Origin: Ephemerocybe angulata
Lineage: Eukaryota > Basidiomycota > Agaricomycetes > Agaricales > Psathyrellaceae
Length of the DNA: 64,000 bases
Assembly: GCA_013368325.1 (NCBI GenBank)
Contig: JAACJK010000232.1
Location: 124,001-188,000 of the forward strand
Direction of reading: 5' to 3'
Positions 34,189 through 45,000 of this stretch are shown piece by piece. A program made the position numbers and the translations under genes. How positions within the stretch are numbered: position 1 is the first letter of the stretch; each line of letters begins with the position of its first letter. The notes under the pieces were generated by a model. That model was given only the letters and a program-made list of their open reading frames with translations, made no database searches and was not told the DNA's origin.

Positions 34189-35081
34189 ATGAACGGATCT
34201 GAGCCATCGAGGCCGGCGTATGTCGGCGAATCAGACTCGGAGGACGAAAACTCCTTGACAGATACAGAACATGCATCCTTCAAGCTTGCTCTTAGCAGTC
34301 TACTTGAACAACATGCACGACCCCAGGTTATGATCGTGATTATGCCTCCACAAGTTGCTGCACGATTTAAACGAATCATTCGCCGCCTAGGAAGCGGCAT
34401 TGCTCGAGTCTCTGGGATTGATGGCCAACGATCCTTGGTTATATTTAGCGGCCATACCGAAGACTACAGAGCGCTGGCCAAGGTCTCTCAAATCCGCGTG
34501 CTTCCTGCACGCGAACGTCGTATGACATTGATGTTCCGCGATGCGTTCCGTGGGGTTTCTCAGTCATGGGTAGCCCCAGGCCCTCTCTCCAACGTCCAGA
34601 TATGTATGGCGCTAGTAGTCTCTTCCATGTTGGGATCCTGTCTTTTCTGGGTCCTGTTGGCCTTCGGTGCGTCATCGTTCGGTCTCTTGGGGTTTCTCGA
34701 ACTTCATCTTCTTATAGATGTGAATATCGTCTACCCACTTGTCTATGCCATTAGGCTGTTCCAGTATCTACATGATGCGCTGTCAGCTTGGAAGTGCCTC
34801 TTACAAGGTGTGCTTTCAAGTTAGTTATGAAAGCGTCCCTTAAAGTTGTGCTAACGACTTGTTGAACGTTACAGAATATCGTCTGAGGATCAAGGGATTA
34901 ATCTACGGATGGATTCAGGCTTTGATAGGAGGCGTGATTCTACAGCTGGAGAGCGTCCAAGGTAAGGGTCTTTTGGTTCCCTTTAGAATGGGGCTCCATG
35001 AGCTGACTTCCCCTCCCACCGGACGCAGCGGCAATTGGAGAGGGCATGCCTGCGAACGAGTTTGGGGGCGCCCGAGTCTGA
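34189..35081 (+). CDS. Uncharacterised two-segment membrane protein, paralogue of the gene at 0.4 kb
   Basis: Exons 34189-34666, 34718-34807, 34875-34961 and 35029-35081, giving about 235 residues. The N-terminus is acidic (GESDSEDENSLTDTE). The folded part (RPQVMIVIMPPQVAARFKRI...GQRSLVIFSG...VSQIRVLPARERRMTLMF) aligns with the gene at 367-1461 (HPQIIVLFVNRAEALKLERL...TSKSLVVYSR...VAEVRLRPHHHLTLI). Two hydrophobic segments follow, around CMALVVSSMLGSCLFWVLLAF and after intron 1. Intron 1 (51 bases, divisible by three and open when read through) lies in the same place as intron 2 of the first gene, so retained-intron reading could add 17 residues. Function unknown. Confidence 0.6.
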
Positions 35082-35348
35082 GAATCTTACTAGCTCTCTT
35101 TTTAGAATACCGTGATTACCGTGATAATATATGCCTTACCAGGCCTTACGGGGCCTTACCCTGACCAGTCCGCGTCAAGACAGCGTCAAGACCCATTGGC
35201 GCCGGATTTGGATTTGGATTTGGGTGAAATAATGAGATCTCAGATCTCAGATCTCAAACCGGGAATCAAAGTCAAATTCAAGTTAGTGACCGGACAGATT
35301 TTGACCAAAATTGCGACTATGACTCGAACTGACTCGCTTGCGCAGGCA

Positions 35349-35358
35349 CATATATAAG
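35349..35358 (+). promoter_or_regulatory. TATA box of the following gene
   Basis: CATATATAAG about 105 bases before the ATG at 35461. A direct triple AGATCTC repeat lies about 100 bases further upstream (35229-35250). Confidence 0.6.
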
Positions 35359-35460
35359 GCGGTGCCAAATAGCCCCGCGTGTCTCTTGCCACGACGTCCA
35401 CGTCAGAATTCAATTACAACAACATTTCGTATTCCACATTTCGAAACAAAACGTTGCGGC

Positions 35461-36969
35461 ATGGTTAATCCCGGCGATGAGAACACCGCCCCTGCAGGCA
35501 AAAATCCGAGATACGGCGTCCACTTTGACGATGATGATATCTCAAATAATGCAGTGACGGGGCAGAAAAGGGCAAGAGGATTGACGATGGGTTCTCGAAA
35601 GCGCCCGTAAGTCTGTGCTTCATTGAGAACAGCTCTTGCTGAGATCATTGTCAGAAATCTCAATACCGACCCCCTCGTCCATCATGGAAGGCACTTTGGG
35701 CGTGCAATCTACGCCTTCTCGAACGTGCATGCCCTTCTTGTTGCTGGAATTGAGTCTGACCCAGATACGCCACCGGAAACGCAGCAGTAAGTGGATGCCA
35801 TTCAAATACCTAAGTACTGACTACAAGGGGCCTCAGAGAACGCAGAGAATTGAGGGTATACAAAAAGCTAATTGCCCTGGTCCCAGGCCTGGAGGAAAGG
35901 TTGATGTCATCAAGCGACGAAGAAGTAATGGCGATTGGTACTACGGTACGCAATTACAACATTTCTGTTACGCCAATTGAACCAGTTTTTTAGATACAGA
36001 AGGAGGCGTCCTCTGGCCGGTCTGACGATACAAAGAGCCTCAAACCTATCATCATAGATTGGATAGTGCCCTCCTCCGGGCAGCCCTTGAATCCACCACT
36101 CTCGCGCAATGTGAAGCATAACCGAGGGTTTAACCACGATAGGACCGGCTTCCTTCTTTGCCCAGCTGAACTCGATTGGAATGACGAACAGCGAGTCCCC
36201 TCATTCTGTTCACTTCTTGTATGTAACTGACCGACTGGTATCTAGAGTCAAAACACAGATGCGGAACAAGGAGGTCATTGTCACCGGCTCGCATTGGCCC
36301 ATCTTTCTTTATCAGAACGAAAAGTATTGCGGAGCCGATCCATGGAAAGGGTTCCTCAAAGGCGAGCTTCTGGTAAAGGTACGTCTTGCTAGGCTGGGTT
36401 TGATCTAGCTTATCTCACAAGTACTTTGTCAGGGCTTCAAACACGTCTTTACCTCACCCAGTTCTGTCGACGAGGAACCCAGGGCAACCCGCTCCGGCAA
36501 TGCTAGAATTCATGGTATGACCCGAGTTACACGCGCATCCATCGCTTACATAGCAACTCAGGTAAGAGTTCTGCGATGTGCCTGTGAGTCTATCGGGTAG
36601 GGGTTCACCTACCCTGCCAGGTTCGCTTTGCATTAAGCTCGGCCGGATCATTCTCTCGAACCGATCTTGAAACCGATTCAGAAACGTTTTTCATATCGCT
36701 TCTAGAACTCTTGGAGGACCCCGAAGAACAAGACATGGTTTTGCCATTATTGACTTGGTGGAACCAGTACGTTGCTTATTTAAAGCTATCGAAACCGCCT
36801 AACCCTCAACTCTTTCCTTTTCAGGAAAATCTTCCCGTCGTTCTCAACTTCTCGGCGCCTGGCACCATGCAACAGCGCGCTTGCAGCAATCAAGGCGCGC
36901 CGTCGATTACTACAAAACATCGGGAATACTGCCACTGTAGCGAGCGGGTCTGGATCTACAGCTGAGTGA
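35461..36969 (+). CDS. Basidiomycete-specific protein of unknown function (DUF6698-like, to be checked)
   Basis: About eight exons giving one open frame. After an acidic N-terminus come RYGVHFDDDD, DPLVHHGRHFGRAIYAFSNV, RVYKKLIALVPGLEERLM, DTKSLKPIIIDWIVPSSG, RNVKHNRGFNHDRTGFLLCP, EVIVTGSHWPIFLY, FKHVFTSPSSVDEEPRATRS, GNARIHGMTRVTRASIAYI, VRFALSS and LLELLEDPEEQD...LLTWWNQ. This block order is one I know from many agaricomycete proteins of unknown function; the DUF6698 name is from memory. These are mostly multi-copy genes in transposon-rich regions. Intron 36191-36245 fits only as GC..AG (CA|GCGAGT, CTGAC branch site), because no GT donor keeps the phase. All other introns are GT..AG. No frame damage, no membrane segment, no catalytic motif recognised. 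Confidence 0.65.
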
Positions 36970-37446
36970 ATTGGGACGCATACCTACCTGCCATCACCAT
37001 TCTACATACGATACATTACTAGTAGTACAACTGCACTAACTGCAAATAAATACATCTAATTATCTTCCTATGTATTCTTTCTGTGAATAGGCGTGAAATC
37101 CTGGATGATTCTGCAAAGCTGCGTTGCACAGCTGTATGCAGAAGATCAACCGATGGCCGAAATTCCATGCTTCTCAGAGGCCTCTGCATGTTGTTGAAGA
37201 TAATGGAAATTAAATTGTCTCAGATCGACAGGCTCGACAGCTCATTGTCACCAGCGGAATATGTGGTTGACGCTATCAGGAGGTTGCCCCTAATCCTCCA
37301 AATTGAGAACCGGACAAAAAAAGTGGCTGGCTATCTTCGGCTTGTCGAATACTGCAGGCAGAGGGAGTAAGCTCATGATATCCCTGACTGGCGCCAACGA
37401 GACGCCGAAGGAAACTCTTTCGGTCATGATCTTATTTGGGCGAAGG
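36970..37446. other. Spacer before the 234-base repeat array
   Basis: A 95-codon ORF (37083-37370) is open but shows nothing recognisable. GAAGGCTAATAGCCTTC at 37442-37458 is a near-palindrome at the array's left edge. Confidence 0.3.
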
Positions 37447-38465
37447 CTAATAGCCTTCAATATGATGTCATCAGCACCAGACCGGCAGATATTGTCAACC
37501 CTTACCAACCCAGAGCACGATGTGATTCCTGATTTTCGGCTACACCAAGCTATCTGAATTTGACTTTTGATAAAATTAAGAAGATATATACAATTCACCT
37601 TCACGTTTCAAGGCCACCAACAAGATGGATAATTGTCCCTTAATATCAGAATATCAGATATTGTCAGCCAAGGCTAAAGGCTATTAGCCGTCAATATGAT
37701 GTCATCGGCACCAGAGCGGCAGATATTGTCAACCCTTACCAACCCAGAGCACGATGTGATTCCTGATTTTCGGCTACACCAAGCTATCTGAATTTGACTT
37801 TTGATAAAATTAAGAAGATATATACAATTCACCTTCACGTTTCAAGGCCACCAACAAGATGGATAATTGTCCCTTAATATCAGAATATCAGATATTGTCA
37901 GCCAAGGCTAAAGGCTATTAGCCGTCAATATGATGTCATCGGCACCAGAGCGGCAGATATTGTCAACCCTTACCAACCCAGAGCACGATGTGATTCCTGA
38001 TTTTCGGCTACACCAAGCTATCTGAATTTGACTTTTGATAAAATTAAGAAGATATATACAATTCACCTTCACGTTTCAAGGCCACCAACAAGATGGATAA
38101 TTGTCCCTTAATATCAGAATATCAGATATTGTCAGCCAAGGCTAAAGGCTATTAGCCGTCAATATGATGTCATCGGCATCAGACCGGCAGATATTGTCAA
38201 CCCTTATCAACCCACAGCGCGATGCGATTCCTGATTTTCGGCTACCCCAAGCAATCTGGATTTGACTTCTGATAAGAATGAGAAGATATATACAATTTAC
38301 CTTCACGTTTCAAAGCCACCAACAAGATGAATAATAGTCCCTTAATATCAGAATATCAGATATTGTCAACTCTTGTCAACTCTCCGGCGAGTGGGACGCT
38401 TGATCTGAGGCTATCCTGAGCAGTCTGCACTCAACTTCAGATAACATTACGAAGAGGTATATAAA
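37447..38465. repeat. 234-base tandem repeat, three near-identical units plus two diverged ones
   Basis: Units start at about 37447, 37681, 37915 and 38149 with a period of exactly 234 bases. The first three are almost identical; the fourth differs at many sites; a fifth, shorter and more diverged, runs from about 38365 to 38465. Each unit ends in an AAGATATATACAATT(C/T)ACC stretch. The last has AGAGGTATATAAATGAC in the equivalent place, so each unit looks like a duplicated core promoter region. AATATCAGAATATCAGATATTGTCA inside each unit adds short internal repeats. Confidence 0.85.
38458..38465 (+). promoter_or_regulatory. TATA box at the end of the repeat array
   Basis: TATATAAA, aligned with the TATATACAA motif of each 234-base unit. 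No convincing gene follows; the downstream frames are short. Confidence 0.4.
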
Positions 38466-39328
38466 TGACATGGTTTTCTCAGATCAACCATGTTGACGGT
38501 GTTGGTGCAAGGCACCAACGCCATCATGGAAAGGAAGGCCTGTTTGATAATGCCAAGTTAACCAGCACGACATGCGTCGATAACCAGTTATCGAAGATAC
38601 GCCTACGGCTTTATATGAGAACGCACCCCGACCTGAGAATGCTGATATTATACGGTCATTCCAGCAAGCGTAGTATTGTAGGCAGCCCAGGTCAGATCAA
38701 GATTTCAGGATTAAGTGATCCTTAATCCAAGAAAGTGAGTTGAGCCGACGTCTACCAACCATATCATCGTATATATTAATCTTTCAAGGATATTGCAAGA
38801 ATTGGGAACATTTTGGGGGTTGTCATAGATTAGAATGGAATAGAAGGTCAGTTCTAGGGTTTTCGTCCAACCATGGAAACCCTGATGAAATTTTGTAGCA
38901 AATATGCATGGATGAGCTATCAGTGGTCTGGTGTGCAGGCCTAGCTCCCCTGTTTCTGCTGTGGCATTGCTCGAGCTGTGCCGATGGAAGATAATGTAGT
39001 AGTTAAAAGAGTGTACGGAGGTAAAGAGTGACAGAGACTTCTACTCCAGGGCGGGTAGAAGTGTATTACGAGGATGCTGTCGAATTAGGTGAGTAGCTCA
39101 TGTAGTATCCAGGTATACACGCTAGGGAACAGTGCTAGTCAGCTCTCTGTTGGGTCGCAGAGGAAAAGTGGGAGGACATGGGAAAGAAGACGTACAACTC
39201 GTGTTACTCCACTGGCCGCGCTAAGGTTAGGATTTGACGTTAGATAGAGGAACCTAAGGCCGGGCCCATTCGAAATGTAGAAGTACGTATTGAGGACTGG
39301 GGAAGGCAGTGTTAGAACTGTAAGTCGT
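38466..39328. other. Stretch without a recognised gene
   Basis: Only short open frames (for example 38465-38725 +) with no recognisable features. Confidence 0.35.
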
Positions 39329-40410
39329 TCAGACGGCCAAGGTACATGCCTGCAAGATCAGGGTTCGTCCAAACGCCTGAGGAAAGTCAGAGAACGTGAG
39401 ATATGATACTGAGGTCGGGGATATAACGTGAGACGCACTGGTGAACTCGCTAGTGGACGGGTTGAACTTCCATATGCACGATTCGGTGGACTAGGAATTG
39501 TGTCAGTCCATTCGTCCCCCATCTTCGGTCGAAGATGATGTACATACCCCTGATCCCGCACTGTGCCCAACGACTTGGGCAGCCGAGCCACAAGAAACTG
39601 AAGGATAACGATCGAGTTAGTGGGAAGCCGCGTAGGTTGGGGCCAAGACATATTGCGTCTACGTACCGGAATTCGTCCTCACAAATCCGTTGACTGTCGT
39701 AGACGATCTGGTGCGTTCAGTCAGCTTTTCATCATGCTCGGGAGTGTGAAAGAAGTACGCACGGCCCAGAGAGTGCATTTCCTTGCGCCCCGAGGTAGTG
39801 CCAGTTAAGAGAATCCTGGACCGACCCACAGAGTGGTATTAGAGCAAAGAAAGGGGGTGCGGTTCAAGGGCATCGCACATTGATAGCTAGTTCGAGAGTG
39901 GTGTCCGACGAAACGAAGCTGAAGGTCACTGGGAGCGCATCACCCGGGGTGGTGGTCATTCGGATCCTTCCCAGGTGTAAGTCTTGAAAGAAGCTGAGTC
40001 CAATCGAAGGGATGTGCGACGTACCGACCAGTCGAGGTGGTCCTACTGACCCATCCGATGGGAGCATCGGTGGCCCAGTCGTTGATCCTCAGGCCCGATC
40101 CAGAATACCTACATGCATCCTACGTAAGTACGCGATCACACCTGAGATAGCGATCGTATACACAAACGAACAAGATTGGGGACGGGGCGCGAGCAGCTAC
40201 ACCCACTCTTGTTGGGGTGAAGCGCCGTCGGGGAGTCAGGGGCGGGAGGCCAGCAGCAAGGCGCTTGGCGTTGGTATCATATCCGGTCGTGCTGGTGGGC
40301 GCTCGTCTGACTACACCATGCTGCGGGACGGCGGGCTTGGCGACAACGAATGAAAGCTGGAGGCTGAGCAGGAAGAGGAGGACCAGCTGGAGGGGAGTTC
40401 GTGGTGACAT
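39329..40410 (-). CDS. Secreted protein of unknown function, multi-exon
   Basis: Minus-strand start MSPRTPLQLVLLFLLSLQLSF followed by VVA: a strong signal peptide. The proprotein then reads NAKRLAAGLPPLTPRRRFTPTRV and ARAPSP, the linker typical of a large agaricomycete family of secreted proteins. Further exons, each with GT..AG borders and agreeing phase, encode SGSGLRINDWATDAPIGWVS, FFQDLHLGRIRMTTTPGD with LPVTFSFVSSDTTLELAIN, DSLNWHYLGAQGN, SSTTVNGFVRTNSG, VSCGSAAQVVGHSAGSG, STESCIWKFNPSTSEFT and a tail ending with a stop at 39329. The ATG at 40452 would put 14 polar residues before the signal peptide, so 40410 is preferred. About eight exons. Function unknown; probably a cell-wall or apoplastic protein. 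Confidence 0.6.
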
Positions 40411-41333
40411 GGCCGTTCGACCTGAGGGAATCGTATCACGCCCACTGCTCAAGCCTTTTGAAGAAAAAGGTTGGGAAAGTGCCGGCTGTCACCGTCGGGC
40501 GCCTGGCCGAGGGTAGCCCCGATGGGATAATGATCCGCTGCGATGTGATTTGGATGTGATTGGCATTGCGTTCGAGTACATCCTCACGTCCACAGTAGTA
40601 GCTCTCCGCTGGGATTACATCCATCCGCCCCTTCGTCCATACTTCCTTCCGGCCTGCATCAGGGTTGAACCCCCGGGAATGACTCAACTCTCGCCGATTC
40701 CTGTTGGCTGTTTGAACGAAACGAATGAAAGTCAATACACCGCCCACCCCCACCCCAATCTCTTCCTTCCTCTGGACGAAGTGGCGATGCGGCGAAGGGT
40801 TCTCGTGTGTTGTGGTACCAATGAATTCTATAGTTCCAAGTGTAGACGTCTTCATGTTCGTCATGCGCGCTGTGTGATTAAGAACTCCCAATACCGTGGA
40901 TTGGAGCGATTGTCTCGGCCCCCACTCAGGATTTTGCATCTGCGTCCTGTGAGTAGACATTCCGATTGAATTTTCGCAGAACTTACTAACAGTAAGGAGC
41001 TGCATTCCTGGGGCCTTGCGTATGTACTCGTACTTCTTCCACCTTTAATTTTGAATATTAGTCGCGTTTCGCTCATTTACCTAGTAGTACTAACCGGTGA
41101 TGTGGGTCCCTGAGTTTGCGCACCACACAACCAGCACATCTTAGTACTTACTTTCACCCTCACACTCTGTATCTTTCCAATACGGATACTAACGTGATAA
41201 GTGTTGATTGGATCGAACAGGGGGCTAAAAAGTTTACATTGTGACTAATGTACCAACCAGTGGGAGACGCCAACCCGCCCGTTGCTCATAACTTGAAATT
41301 TCGATACGCGTACGCCGCTCCTCTTCACTGCAT
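40411..41333. other. Stretch without a recognised gene
   Basis: Upstream region of the secreted-protein gene. ORFs of 139-189 codons exist on both strands, but they overlap each other and show no family features. Confidence 0.35.
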
Positions 41334-41724
41334 CTAGCAGGTAACGGTGTTGATGGACCAGCTTGTGACGCCGACTTGCCCGCGTCCCGCGAAGGTTTGG
41401 CCTTGCCAGTTGCGCATAATGGTGCGCGTCTGATCCGCGGTCAAGCCAGTGGCGCCAAGAGACTTGGTGACGGTGTAGCGTCCACCGCTGGGACCGGTGA
41501 ATGAAGTAGAACCAGTCTAGTTATAGGTGAAAAATGAGATCCTCAAAGCGTTGAGATAGATATAAAGCAATGCCTACCACGATGGCGTTGCCGGGAGGAA
41601 GGTCGTCCGAGTACTCCTGGTTGAACACTGTGGTGTGCGCGATTAATATCAGCGCGCGTTAGAACGACGCAGGTTTTCGACTTACGGATGATGAATTCAT
41701 CGAGGAGTGAACCTCCGTTAGGAG

Positions 41725-42761
41725 GGCGGTTCACAAAGTAAGTTGGTAACGTACTTGGGTCCCCTACAAAATTAACTTTATCTAACATTATCTACCCAAG
41801 TACATTTGTAAAGGATAAGTTCGCTTCAAGTTAACTTCAAGTTAACTTGAAGCGAACTTGAAGCTAACGTCAAGCTAACGTCAAGTCCATATTCAAGGTA
41901 ACTTTGAGAGGAGGATAATATTGGAGGGCGCCCTGAGGTGGATATACATATATCTGGAACTTTGGAACATCGCAAAGCTTGGGCCCACTGAGTTAGATGA
42001 TTTCAAGGTGATTTGTGTACACAGTCTTCACGACGATAAATGCGACCTGGTGCATTACTCCAACTGAACCAGATGAGAACACCCACACTTCTACCTAGTA
42101 TCTCAATCTATATCTTAGCAAGGTGCAGAATATACCAATTCCTGGGCATTTCGGTCGATGGCGTGTCTAGAGCCAAATGGCAGCCAAGCAGCTCTCAACC
42201 CTCCAGTGGCAAATTCAGGACACTTCACTCCGCACAGCGTTCCTGGATGTTTTCGTTCACTGCAGATATAATTCGACACCTGATACATTTTCGACACCTC
42301 AGTCAAGTACGAAGTACACGCGTGATCGGCTTTGCTGTGCCCCTGTCAGTACTTCATACCAGTGTCCTAGCACCTCCTGTCCCTGTCCATATTGAAGAGC
42401 ACCGAGAATCGAGATATATTCTGAAAAGCGCGAGACTAGACAAACAAGGGCATACGACTGAGTAGAAGGGCGAGAAACGGACCAACACACTGGCACGCGG
42501 CCGTTACCCCCTGCAAATGGATTTCCCCAACCTCCAAGCCACCGCATATGGAACGGTGCTCAGTGGCAGAATAAATTTGGAACAAATACGAAGGGAACCC
42601 TAAAATCAAGAAATTTAATGGGCGAGAACAACTATATTCGCACATACATTGTTTTGCCAAGTTTACTTGAGGGAAAGTTAGAAAAATGACCAAGTTAACA
42701 CGGATAACTTGGGTCGTACTTGCAGGCAAAAAAGTACGTACTCAAGTAACTTTATTCCCAG
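41725..42761. mobile_element. 1.04-kb non-autonomous DNA element with 11-base target duplication
   Basis: The element splits the coding sequence of a secreted-protein gene. TCCGTTAGGAG occurs directly on both sides (41714-41724 and 42762-42772). Its ends form imperfect inverted repeats of about 30 bases: CACAAAGTAAGTTGGTAACGTACTT on the left, and AATAAAGTTACTTGAGTACGTACTT read from the right. It encodes no transposase. A 9-11-base duplication and such ends suit a Mutator-like (MULE) derived element; this class is inferred. Confidence 0.75.
41819..41857. repeat. Perfect palindrome with 19-base arms
   Basis: GTTCGCTTCAAGTTAACTT, one base (C), then its exact reverse complement. It is followed by further partial repeats (AGCTAACGTCA twice). 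It lies inside the 1.04-kb element, near its left end. Confidence 0.85.
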
Positions 42762-42992
42762 TCCGTTAGGAGTGTTCGATGGTGTAGTGACAATTGTGCA
42801 CGTTGCGAGCTGGCCGACCTGGCGAGTCTCCAGGTTGACAGCCGACGCGCTGACGATGGAGAAGAACGCAGTGGCGACAGTGACGAACTTGAAGAGCATT
42901 GTGAGAGATATAAGAGTGGTTGACTTGGTTGGAGATGGTAAGTTGAGATTGGATTCGGTTCTTGGTAGTAAAATTCATTGGGACTGTCTTGT

Positions 42993-42999
42993 TTTTATA
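42993..42999 (-). promoter_or_regulatory. TATA box of the interrupted secreted-protein gene
   Basis: TATAAAA on the minus strand, about 95 bases before the ATG at 42899. Confidence 0.5.
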
Positions 43000-43002
43000 G
43001 TT

Positions 43003-45000
43003 CCTCTGTTGTCACACTTATCCATATGAGGTGCAGGCATAAAAATTAGAAGTGACTGTGACTGACCCATTATTACGGGAATAAATGAAACATGTAGAAC
43101 GAGACCCCGCTAGCTACGTTATCCTCCATATCCAGTGACTATACCTTCGTTTCATTGCAGATGTTTATCACCCCAGCAAAGTTCTTTGAACACGTAAATG
43201 TGGAGCATGACGGCCTAAGCAGGTGTGAATGGGCATGGACTGGGCGCTTGATGTGACTAAACTCCGGAGCTTCAGGGTTATTCGCTGTACGTGAGTCACT
43301 GTCTGGGGAGACCTGGGGTAAGAAACCGGTTATGTCCTTCCTTTTTCCAACAGAAAATTACTAGCCTTCCGAAGGGATTTGGTGTTTCAAACTTCTTTCC
43401 CCGTAGTTGCGTAGTCAAAGTAATGCTGTCATTTATCTCGCCAAGCCTACCAGTGTCAACCATCAATCGCCTGTTCAACCAACCCCGATGTACGCTTACT
43501 TTTGGAGTGCGATTTCAGAGTGATAGACACACCGTCCCCCTCTCTGCGACTTCCAGGAGTTTTTGGCGTGTACAACAGTCAAAGCCAGACTACATTCTCA
43601 CTGGCTGCAACTAGGTCTCGCCGCTCGCGGGTAAATGGAAGCTGGTGAAGGCATATTTCTAAGCTGACTTCAGAATTTGTCATGTATTATGTATATGTCG
43701 AGTCAGCCCTAGGAGCATCGCCCTCTGGGAATCTTCTTTGCTCTAATTATGGTGTTATGCTATCATCAACCGCTGTGACACAGTGAGGATGGTGGATCGG
43801 GTTGGGTCAATAGGTCACCGCTCACGAAGCACGCTCCAAGTCTGGAGAGCCCTGCCATACGACCTTAGCCCTGGTGGTTACAATCCTACATAGATCCAAT
43901 AAATACTGCGAGAATGATGCACGGTGGTTGGGCGCTTAATTAAGGTACCTAAATCCTACCGAACGCGAGTGTGTCTCGAGTCAGTCAACGTGATTGTGCG
44001 TCGCGCATTGTGTGAGCTTCTCGCTCTTTGTGAAGGTCATGCATATCGTCGGCTTTGGCAGACGGCATTTAGGCATCCCATTGTTTGACTTCAGCGGTTC
44101 AGCGCCCTTCGCTCCTTTCCTCCATCTCGGTCCTACTTACCCAGCATTGCGGCCACACTCGCCCAATTCGTCATCTACTCCAACCTCGAGGTATATATGG
44201 GATTGAATCGCGCAAAGATGACACCTGAGGATCATGGATAGACTGAATCTATTGGCGGGTGATGGCGCGCTCACAAAGGCCACCCTAACGCATGCAGCTG
44301 GATTCTGGGGAGTGCGGGAGTGCGGGAGGGACTCCGATTACCTCGGTGTATGGCGCGAGAATACGGGCCGGATTGTCTGTAGACCAAGGTGCGTCTCTTC
44401 TATGCCCCCGCTCAAAAGAAGGTTGGAAGTGAGCGCTTGAGCCTCGGCGCCTGTTAGTCATCGATTTGGACGGTGTTTGGCAGCAGCCTCCAGTGTGGTT
44501 GATCGCTGTGATGGCAAGAATGTCGACCCTTCGTCGTCGACGTCGACGTCGTTGACGCTCGAATCGCCTTGTCATACCTGTCGCCCCCAAAAAACCGGCT
44601 CTCCTCACACCGAGACGCGAGTAGACTTGACTGAGCAGGAAGAAAACCGGTTTTGGGTCGTTCTTGCCAAGACAAATACCCTCGGAGTCGCCAGCAATCG
44701 CGACGTTCAGGAATGTAATTACACAGACCATCTCACCTAAGGAACCTGACCATGAAGGACGACGGAACCATCTGATCTCGTGCGTTGGCCTCGGTTCGTA
44801 ATGCAGGGCGGGATTGGTTGGTGTGTCGCAACATGCGACTGCGTATGTTCTTGCAGGTGCGTCGTATTTACCATAGGTGTTATATTGGCTTTTGAATTCT
44901 CTATTACTTCAGGATGACGAGATATTGTCATAAGTATTGTTACAGGTTACGGAGAGCGCGTCGGATGGCGTCTACCTCGTGCGTAGACTTTCTCGATTTC
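43003..45000. other. Long stretch without a recognised gene
   Basis: Only short, overlapping open frames on both strands. No signal peptide, domain or splice pattern convinced me. GTCGTCGACGTCGACGTCGTTGACG near 44533-44557 is a short CG-rich repeat. Confidence 0.35.

Larger units (their letters stand above)
41334..42899 (-). pseudogene. Small secreted protein gene interrupted by a transposable element
   Basis: Minus-strand start MLFKFVTVATAFFSIVSASA (signal peptide) followed by VNLETRQ and ATCTIVTTPSNTPNG, then the inserted DNA, then GSLLDEFIIR, LFNQEYSDDLPPGNAIV and a last exon TGSTSFTGPSGGRYTVTKSL...TSWSINTVTC with a stop at 41334. The two halves join in frame if one copy of the 11-base duplication and the insert are ignored. 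The rest has good splice sites (donors at 41695 and 41583 region; acceptor CTATAACTAG). The pattern (signal peptide, Cys-Thr strand, final Thr-Val-Ser/Thr-Cys end) is that of a common small secreted protein family in agaricomycetes. With the insert in exon 1 the product stops early inside the element. Confidence 0.7.

Noticed and set aside
40436..41005. 189-codon minus-strand ORF upstream of the secreted-protein gene
   Set aside because: Composition is not protein-like, it overlaps a 139-codon ORF on the other strand and the likely promoter, and there are no motifs.
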